Assembly: GCA_038503035.1 (NCBI GenBank) | Contig: JAVSML010021635.1 | Location: forward strand, 1 to 64,000 | DNA from: Crocodylus rhombifer | Lineage: Eukaryota > Chordata > Crocodylia > Crocodylidae | Direction of reading: 5' to 3' | Length of the DNA stretch: 64,000 bases | Shown: positions 58,068 through 64,000 of the stretch, one piece after another | Layout: every line of letters starts with the position of its first letter | Position numbering within the stretch: position 1 is the stretch's first letter | Made by a program: the position numbers and the translations under genes | The notes under the pieces: model-generated | Told to the model about the DNA's origin: nothing | Seen by the model: only the letters and a program-made list of their open reading frames with translations | Databases searched by the model: none

Positions 58068-58116
58068 ACCAAGGCACTTAAGGGATCCCACCCCTGCCCC
58101 AGCCCTGGCACAATCT

Positions 58117-60132
58117 GTGGGCAAGGCAAGAGCCCCCAAGGGGATACTTGCCTGCCTGTACACTAATGCCAGGAGCCTGGGCAACAAGCAGGATGAGCTC
58201 ATCCTCCTGCTCAGTGCTAAGAATTATGATGTCATTGGGATAACGGAGACCTGGTGGGACTCCACCCATGACTGGAGCATGGGTATAGAGGGCTATACCC
58301 TGTACAGGAGGGATCGTGTTGACAAAAGGGGTGGGGGTGTAGCTCTCTATGTGAAGGAAAGTTACATGTCCCTGCAAGCTGATGTTGGCAACTGGCATGG
58401 ACAGCTAGAGACCCTCTGGGTAAAAATTTGTGGGGAATACGGCACAGGGGACACAACGGTGGGAGTCTACTACAGACCTCCCACTCAAAGTCCTGAGCTT
58501 GACCAGAAGCTCGCCCGGGAACTGACTGGGGCCACTTGCTCCAGGACCTTGGTTGTCATGGGTGACTTCAATTACTCGGACATCTCGTGGGAAGATCACT
58601 CAGCAAAATCCGAGCGGTCGCAAAGCTTTCTCTCGTGCGTGGATGACCTCTACCTGACTCAAGAAGTCTATGGGCCAATAAGAGGCAAAGCACTGCTTGA
58701 CCTGGTACTGGCTATGGGGGACGACCTAATCGGCGACCTAGTGATCGATGGGAAGCTGGGTGACAGCGACCACGAGCTGATCACCTTCACCATCCGCCAT
58801 AAAGCTGGCAAGTCAGTCAGCAACACAGAAGTCCTTGACTTCAGAAAAGCTGACTTTGACAAGCTCAAGAAGCTTGTTGGTCATGCCCTCAGGGACCATG
58901 ACCCCAGGGAGATGGGAGTTCGAGAAGAGTGGTTGCTTCTCAAGGAAGCAATCCTCAATGCACAAGCTAAATCTATTCCAACACGGAGGAAAGGCAGCAA
59001 GAAGGCACAGCAGCCCTCCTGGCTCTCCAGGGACCTAGCGGACCTCCTGTGGCTAAAACGGAAAGCCTACAAAGGATGGAGGACAGGATTAACCTCCAAG
59101 GAGGTTTATTCTGCACTGGTCCGGTCCTGCAGGGTGCAAACCAGGAAAGCCAAGGCTGCAACTGAACTCCAACTAGCTTCAAGCATCAAGGACAACAAAA
59201 AGTCCTTTTTCAGATATGTGGGGAGCCGGAGGAAAAGCAAGGGCAGCATTGGACCCCTGCTAAACCAGATGGGGCAACTGACAACTGATGCCCAGGAAAA
59301 AGCCAACCTATTAAATGGGTACTTTGCATCAGTCTTTCATCAGTCCCATGGGACATCCATGCCTGCTATGGGACAGGGAGATCCGGGTGATGGGGATCCA
59401 ATACCCTCCATAAATCCTGACCTCATGAAGGAACATCTTGAGAAGCTGGATACCTTCAAGTCAGCCGGCCCTGACAATCTGCACTCCAGGGTACTCAAGG
59501 AGCTGGCGAGCATCATAGCCCAGCCCCTGGCATGGATCTTTGAAAACTCCTGGCGCTCTGGTGTAGTGCCCGAAGACTGGAAGAAGGCCAATGTGGTGCC
59601 GATCTTCAAGAAAGGGAGGAGAGTGGATCCGGCTAACTACAGGCCCATTAGCCTGGCTTCTATCCTGGGGAAGATCTTAGAAAAGTTTATTAAGGAGGCC
59701 ATCCTTGAGGGACTGGCTCAGGCTAACATTCTAAGGGATAGCCAGCATGGGTTTGTTGCACGTAGGTCTTGTTTGACCAATCTCATTTCCTTCTATGACC
59801 AGGTGACCTATCACCTGGACCAGGGAGAAGAGATTGATGTCATATATCTTGACTTCAAAAAAGCTTTTGATCTGGTATCCCATGATCATCTCTTGGCCAA
59901 ACAGGCCAGTTGTGGCCTTGGCTTCACCACGATCTGCTGGCTGGGAAATTGGCTCCGTGGTCAGACCCAGAGGGTTGTAATTGATGGCAGTGACTCATCG
60001 TGGTGCCCTGTGACCAGTGGGGTCCCTCAAGGCTCTGTCCTTGGTCAGCCTGGATCACCCGCCTATCTTCTGGCATGGATGCTTTGCCCCAAAGTTTGGT
60101 GTCATCGGCGAACTTGGCCAGTCCACTCCTGA
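58117..60132 (+). pseudogene. CR1 ORF2 (endonuclease-RT), interrupted in the RT core
   Basis: The frame is open from 57976 to 60132. Position 58117 is a GTG and not a credible start; the first ATG codon is residue 55 (58279), inside the endonuclease. Counted from 58117, residues 10-230 are an APE-type endonuclease with TNARS (Asn17), ITETWW (Glu44), YYRPP, GDFN (Asp150, Asn152) and SDHE (Asp218, His219). Residues 449-643 are RT: SAGPDNL, NYRPISL, HGFVARRSCLTNL, IYLDFKKAFDLVSHD (first catalytic Asp, 579) and SGVPQGSVLG. After residue 643 the sequence jumps into antisense material and stops at 60132 before the FADD box. The endonuclease nicks target DNA and the RT copies element RNA in the nucleus. 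Here the EN looks intact but the RT is incomplete. Confidence 0.9.
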
Positions 60133-60264
60133 CTCCAATGTCCACATCATTAATGTTGAACAGTACGGGTCCAAGGACAGAGCCTTGAGGGACCCCACTG
60201 GTCACAGGGCACCACGATGAGTGACTGCCATCAATTACAACCCTCTGGGTCTGACCACAGAGCC
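59951..60264. repeat. 94-bp inverted repeat inside the CR1 RT domain
   Basis: The left arm 59951-60044 (sense strand, encoding LRGQTQRVVIDG to VPQGSVLG) and the right arm 60171-60264 (its complement) are both 94 bases long and differ at two positions that I can see. The loop is 126 bases. The arms are far more alike than separate CR1 copies in this window, so the duplication is recent or arose on insertion. Confidence 0.85.
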
Positions 60265-60371
60265 TATAAGGATGCTGCAGGTTTTTCCTCCCAAGGTGGA
60301 GAACCTTGCATTTTTCAGTGTTAAACACCATCGGGTTCTCGTCTGCCCATTTGCTGAGCTTGTCCAGGCTC
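60045..60371 (-). pseudogene. Antisense RT-core patch of CR1 ORF2
   Basis: On the minus strand this segment encodes the parts missing from the sense ORF. 60371 down to about 60265 gives LDKLSKWADENPMVFNTEKC and on to HPYRL. 60264-60171 repeats GQTQRVVIDGS to VPQGSVLG. 60170-60045 gives PVLFNINDVDIGVRSGLAKF followed by ADDTKLWGK. The catalytic FADD box lies at 60101-60112. The order is therefore later part first, then the duplicated block and the catalytic part. A 242-codon minus frame (59924-60652) runs through it but is an accident of the rearrangement. FNINDVD is two residues shorter than the usual FNIFINDLD form of this family. Confidence 0.85.
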
Positions 60372-60998
60372 GGCAGTGCTACGTTGGATAGCACTACAGA
60401 AAAAAGAGACTTGGGGGTCATCATTGACCACAAGATGAACATGAGCCTGCAATGTGATGCTGCGGCTAGTAAAGCGACCAAAACGCTGGCTTGCATCCAT
60501 AGATGCTTCTCGAGCAAATCCCGGGACGTCGTTCTCCCCTTGTACTCGGCCTTGGTGAGGCTGCAGCTGGAGTACTGCATCCAGTTTTGGGCTCCACAAT
60601 TCAAAAAGGATGTGGAGAAGCTTGAGAGAGTCCAGAGGAGAGCCACGCGCATGATCGGAGGTCAGGAAAACAGATCTTACGATGATAGGCTGAGAGACAT
60701 GGGACTCTTTAGCCTGGAAAAGCATAGGCTCAGGGGTGATCTGATGGCCACCTATAAGTTATTCAGGTGTGACCACCAGGATCTGAGGGAACGTTTGTTC
60801 ACCAGAGTGCCCCAAGGGATGACAAGGTCGAACGGTCACAAACTCCTGCAAGACCATTTCAGGCTGGACATAAGGAAGAATTTCTTTACTGTCCGAGCCC
60901 CCAAGGTCTGGAACAGTCTGCCAGCGGAGGTGGTTCAAGCGCCTACATTGAACACCTTCAAGAGTAAATTGGATGCTTATCTTGCTGGGATCCTATGA
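60372..60998 (+). pseudogene. CR1 ORF2 carboxyl domain, cut off from its RT
   Basis: The sense reading resumes at 60372 (GSATLDSTTEKRDLGVIIDH) and runs without a stop to 60996-60998. It includes blocks diagnostic of CR1: LVRLQLEYCIQFWAP, LERVQRRATRMIGG, GLFSLEKHRLRGDL, FRLDIRKNFFTVRAPKVWN and SLPAEVVQAPTLNTFKSKLD. An ATG at 60306 opens the frame, but its first 20 or so codons are antisense patch. The domain is thought to help RNA and target recognition in this clade; that is inference. Confidence 0.9.
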
Positions 60999-61072
60999 CC
61001 CCAGCTGACTTCCTGCCCTTTGGGCAGGGGGCTGGACTCGATGATCTCCCGAGGTCCCTTCCAGCCCTGATG

Positions 61073-61099
61073 TCTATGAAATCTATGAAATCTATGAAT
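61073..61099 (+). repeat. CR1 3' terminal repeat (TCTATGAAA)3
   Basis: Three 9-base units TCTATGAAA, TCTATGAAA, TCTATGAAT end the element. CR1 elements end in short tandem repeats that help prime reverse transcription. The older copy at 29728 ends in an ATTCTATG-type repeat instead. Confidence 0.85.
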
Positions 61100-62440
61100 C
61101 TCCCAGTTCCTCGGTTAATCGGCTCCTTTCAGTCTCTTAAGGATCAAAAATCAAATAGATAGCAAACCAAAGTAAATGAAATCCAAACCTCCCAGGTTCC
61201 AGAGTTAATCAATTCAGGCTGGTCCCAGCTCTCATTGACTCCGCTGCTTTAATCTTCGTCCAGCCATCCTCGGGAGATTCTCTTCATTGGCACACCCCAA
61301 AGCTCATCAGTGGTCCTTCAACCACTCAGACCAGTGAATCTGCTGCCCTTACCAGCAGGTGGCCATGGGACACTGTCAGCAGAGGAGGTCTCCAGTGTCA
61401 CCTCAATACACCAGATATGGTCCCTCTCTGGCTGCCCCTCTCTGGGGTCAGAAATACCTTCCTGAATCTTCTTCCCACCTATCCACAGGGAGCACATGCT
61501 GTGGAAACATGGCAACGTGTTCCCCGCTCCAGCCAGGCCTCTTGGTATATCTGAAGCAAGTGTTCTCCACATGGGTCTTTTGGGGCTTGTTTCTTGCCCC
61601 ACTCTTCTCCCCTCTGTAAAAGAGAACAAGAACACAGGGGAAAACTCACTGTAGGGAAAGAGGAACCTGTAAAGGGAGAGATGTCAACAACAACAAGATT
61701 AGGAGTGCCCTGGGAGTTGCTGTTTTGGAGCAGCTGCTTTGTCTGGCTAGAGTGGCCTCAGGGAAAGGAGAGGACAATGCATGTGCCAGAAAGGAGACTG
61801 AATGGAGAGCCAGGGAGTGGAGAAGTACATCCCAGCACAGGAGATGTTAGGTGGGACCCTCCCAGTCCCAAGGAGCTGGCAGGGAGCTGGAAAGAGAGCT
61901 CCAGAGAGCAATATTGAGGCCAGGAGACACTGGCAGTAAGGATGCCCCAAGGCAAAGTAGCACGAGCAGCAGGGGACTCCATCAGAGATGCGCTGGCCTT
62001 GAAACAAGCGGCCAGGCCCTAAACAACTGTTTAACTCTTTTAAAAGATTTTTCTGTTGCTTTATTCAACCTGGGCAGGCAAGGGAAGGGTGCCAGTCTGG
62101 CAGCAACCCTCCTGAGGAGACTAGGGAGAGTGAATGACTGATCTGGTCAGTTACCCCCAAGAACCCCAGGGAAATTTTTGTTTCTGTGAATTTGATGATT
62201 TTCATGTATTTATTTTTGTTTATCCTGGAAGGGGCATGCAACCCCTCTATGTGGGAGCAGTGGCACAGAATTAACATATTACCTGTGAGACTTACCTGTG
62301 ACTGAGAGAAAGTCCAGGAGTCTGCACTATTTCATTCTGTCAAAACTGTCAGTAGAGATGCTCATGAGCCTATAAGAGAAAAAGAAAATACAATAAAGAG
62401 AACAGATACAGATTGCTCAGAAAGACCTATGAGTGTGAGC
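61100..62440. other. Unassigned moderately GC-rich sequence 3' of the CR1
   Basis: 'CTCCCAGTTCCTCGGTTAATC' near 61098 and 'CTCCCAGGTTCCAGAGTTAATC' near 61189 form a diverged direct repeat. 61640-62130 is purine-rich with short frames of no recognisable family. It may be a transposon fragment, but I see no terminal repeat, primer-binding site or protein motif. Confidence 0.3.
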
Positions 62441-62719
62441 AAGCAGTGGCATAACATCTGGGTGGCACTAGGATGGGGTGTAGGGGAGGTTGGAGCCCCA
62501 GAAGAAAGTCCTAGCAAATCTGCCACTGGCCAGCTGTGGTGCAGAATAACACCTCCCAGTTGGTAACATCACAAGAAGAGCAAGATCTGGCAGGAAAGAG
62601 TCGGGCCTCGCCACAGTGAATATCAGGCAAGTGATTGCAAGACCAATGGACCAGGCAGGGAAGGTACCGACCAGCCAAGCACATAAACGTAACCAGGCTA
62701 AGCCCCAACATCTTCATAC

Positions 62720-63000
62720 ACCAGAGATGACCCAAGCAGGGTGCAGGGCCCGGGGCAAATCAGCTCATGTGGGGCCCTGCCCCCACCCTGATCCCATGAA
62801 CCTCAGATGCAAAGAAGCTGCTACTATCGTTGGCAGTGGCAGTGGCAGTGGTGGCAGGGCAGTAGCAGGTGGCAGGACGCGAAGCCAGCGGTGGCAGTGC
62901 ATAGTTGCCATGACCACTCTGCCCTGCTCCATGGGGTCCCCCAAAGCACAGGGCCCAGGGCAGTTGCCCCAATTCACACACCCCCAGGGATGGTCCCACA
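62720..63000. mobile_element. GC-rich MITE-like fragment
   Basis: 'GGGCCCGGGGCAAATCAGC' (about 62748) and 'GGGCCCAGGGCAGTTGCCCC' (about 62951) are end-like blocks common in reptilian hAT-like MITEs. The centre is a GGCAGT-rich tract. Ends not resolved. Confidence 0.35.
62832..62876. repeat. GGCAGT-type short tandem repeat
   Basis: GGCAGT occurs three times in tandem, followed by GGTGGCAGGGCAGTAGCAGGT variants. Confidence 0.7.
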
Positions 63001-64000
63001 CACACATATAGACAGTGATACTTTACTGTGCAGTAAATTGGTCTATTATGCAATCAATTATACATTATGGTAGAATCCAGTAGGACTATTCCATTGTGTA
63101 AAGTTATTCAAACATCCACATTTTTTTCACATTTGTAAATTTTTTTTGGATACTGACCTTCATTCAGCTTATCTCAAAATAGTTTAAGAAGCTAAATAAA
63201 TAAAGCTAACGAAGTTAACATTAAAATAATAAAAAATCATAGCAAAGGAAGAAAGAAGCCAAGGGAGAAAAAATATGTTTCCAGGTGAGATTTCAAAACA
63301 GATGGAAATGCTAATATGGCGTTTACATAAATAGTAGATTAAGCTACATTTCAGTAATTCAGCCAGCATCAGTAAGCATAAGTCTGCCAAAGTCTGAACT
63401 CTGATCTTTCTCAGGGGACTCTTTCCTAGTAAAACTACAATGATGTTAAGGTTTAGAAATCTCACATACTATATATATAAAGGAATTCCAAAGCAGTAAT
63501 AACTGAGGCAGTTCCAGACAGTAGGACTAGTAGCCTAAGGGTAAAAAGCTTTTTGCCTGATTCTTCTCTCACAATCTCACTTACACTAGTTTCACATCCC
63601 TTTAACTCCACTGGCTTCAATGAAATTACTTCTTAAACACGAGTGCAAATGAGATCAGACTCACTTAATACCTCTGATTTTCTTTGTAAAATTATAGCCA
63701 GTTACAATGTGAGGACAAAAAAAACCCACCTAATGCAGTTTCTGTTACTGAGGGAGTTTTAAAATGTGCAAGTTACTGAGACTTTTTAACTCGGTAAAGA
63801 AACAGCTTCTCCCTCTGGGAAAATGAGTGAAAAAGGGCTTCTGCCAACATTCATTAGGACATGAGGTCAGCTTAGCTAATTAAGCTCCCAGAAGAAATAC
63901 TGTATTATTCTTAGTCATAACCAACCCTGTTTGAAACCCAAAATGTGCTTTGAAAAGTTGCTTTTAAGATGACCTTGGGCATCCAGAAAGTCAAATAAGG
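63001..64000. other. Unassigned AT-rich sequence
   Basis: 63020-63060 ('ACTTTACTGTGCAGTAAATT') is a scrap of a Chompy-like MITE. 63590-63650 carries the 'CTCCACTGGCTTCAATGAAA' motif of a widespread amniote palindromic repeat. No gene seen. Confidence 0.3.

Larger units (their letters stand above)
56416..61099 (+). mobile_element. Near-full-length CR1 LINE with internal rearrangement
   Basis: In order: a GC- and CpG-rich 5' region (about 590 bases), ORF1, the ORF1/ORF2 overlap, ORF2 endonuclease and RT, a scrambled antisense patch, the ORF2 carboxyl domain, the conserved 3' block 'GGGGGCTGGACTCGATGATC' and the terminal repeat. CR1 elements insert by target-primed reverse transcription and are usually severely 5'-truncated, so a copy carrying the GC-rich leader and ORF1 is uncommon. 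The 5' boundary is inferred from composition. No target duplication is evident, which is normal for CR1. Confidence 0.9.

Noticed and set aside
57735..58202. 155-codon minus frame over the ORF1/ORF2 junction
   Set aside because: Shadow of ORF1 and ORF2 in GC-rich sequence.
59924..60652. 242-codon minus-strand frame with RT motifs (FADD)
   Set aside because: The RT motifs are real but come from the inverted CR1 patch. The flanking parts are plain antisense of CR1, so it is not a separate gene.
61300..62140. LTR or endogenous retrovirus fragment
   Set aside because: No terminal repeat pair, primer-binding site or recognisable protein motif could be found.

Overview
This is a vertebrate nuclear window with no host gene that I can support. 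I see no exon with conserved protein sequence, no tRNA or rRNA gene, no CRISPR array and no bacterial gene structure. Nearly everything recognisable is a transposable element or a relic of one. The mix points to a reptile, most likely a crocodilian (alligator-like), with turtle as the alternative. The evidence is CR1 LINEs of which one ends in a TCTATGAAA-type tail, many palindromic DNA-transposon MITEs with 'GTCTACACATGCA'-type ends (resembling the crocodilian Chompy family), hAT-type MITEs, a Penelope-like element relic, and a well-preserved MIR SINE. Family names are from recognition only, not a database search.

Layout. 1-14 kb holds a GC-rich minisatellite (about 0.6-1.1 kb), tRNA-SINE-like and foldback repeats (4.4-5.6 kb), a foldback element (6.8-7.5 kb), a near-palindromic hAT-type element with an 8-bp target duplication (10.06-10.82 kb) and a Chompy-like MITE (12.5-12.9 kb). 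14-24 kb is mostly unassigned AT-rich DNA, with a second copy of the palindromic hAT-type element (19.19-20.00 kb) and a foldback SINE-like pair (22.4-22.8 kb). 24-38 kb holds two copies of one foldback MITE (23.9 and 26.8 kb), two small hAT MITEs with 7/8 target duplications (29.2 and 38.0 kb), CR1 3' ends, a Chompy-like MITE (36.6 kb) and a MIR (38.3 kb). 39-54 kb holds a 5'-truncated, internally deleted CR1 (39.4-40.6 kb), a Penelope-like relic with a broken GIY-YIG domain (43.1-44.3 kb), a pyrimidine-rich tract (46.7-46.9 kb) and more foldback MITEs.

The centrepiece is a nearly full-length CR1 at about 56.4-61.1 kb on the + strand. ORF1 is an intact 330-aa protein with a complete SGNH hydrolase (esterase) signature. 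ORF2 (endonuclease plus reverse transcriptase) has no in-frame ATG before codon 55, which already lies inside the endonuclease domain. Its frame is open back to 57976 and overlaps the end of ORF1 by 25 bases. Those 25 bases contain a perfect, in-frame T-TTA-AAC heptamer directly before the ORF1 stop, followed by predicted stems. This is the architecture of a -1 programmed ribosomal frameshift that would make an ORF1-ORF2 fusion. Separately, the RT core of this copy has been scrambled. A 327-bp patch, including the FADD catalytic box, lies in antisense, and a 94-bp segment is duplicated as an inverted repeat, with short microhomology at every junction. This copy therefore cannot encode an active RT, even though ORF1 and the EN domain are intact.
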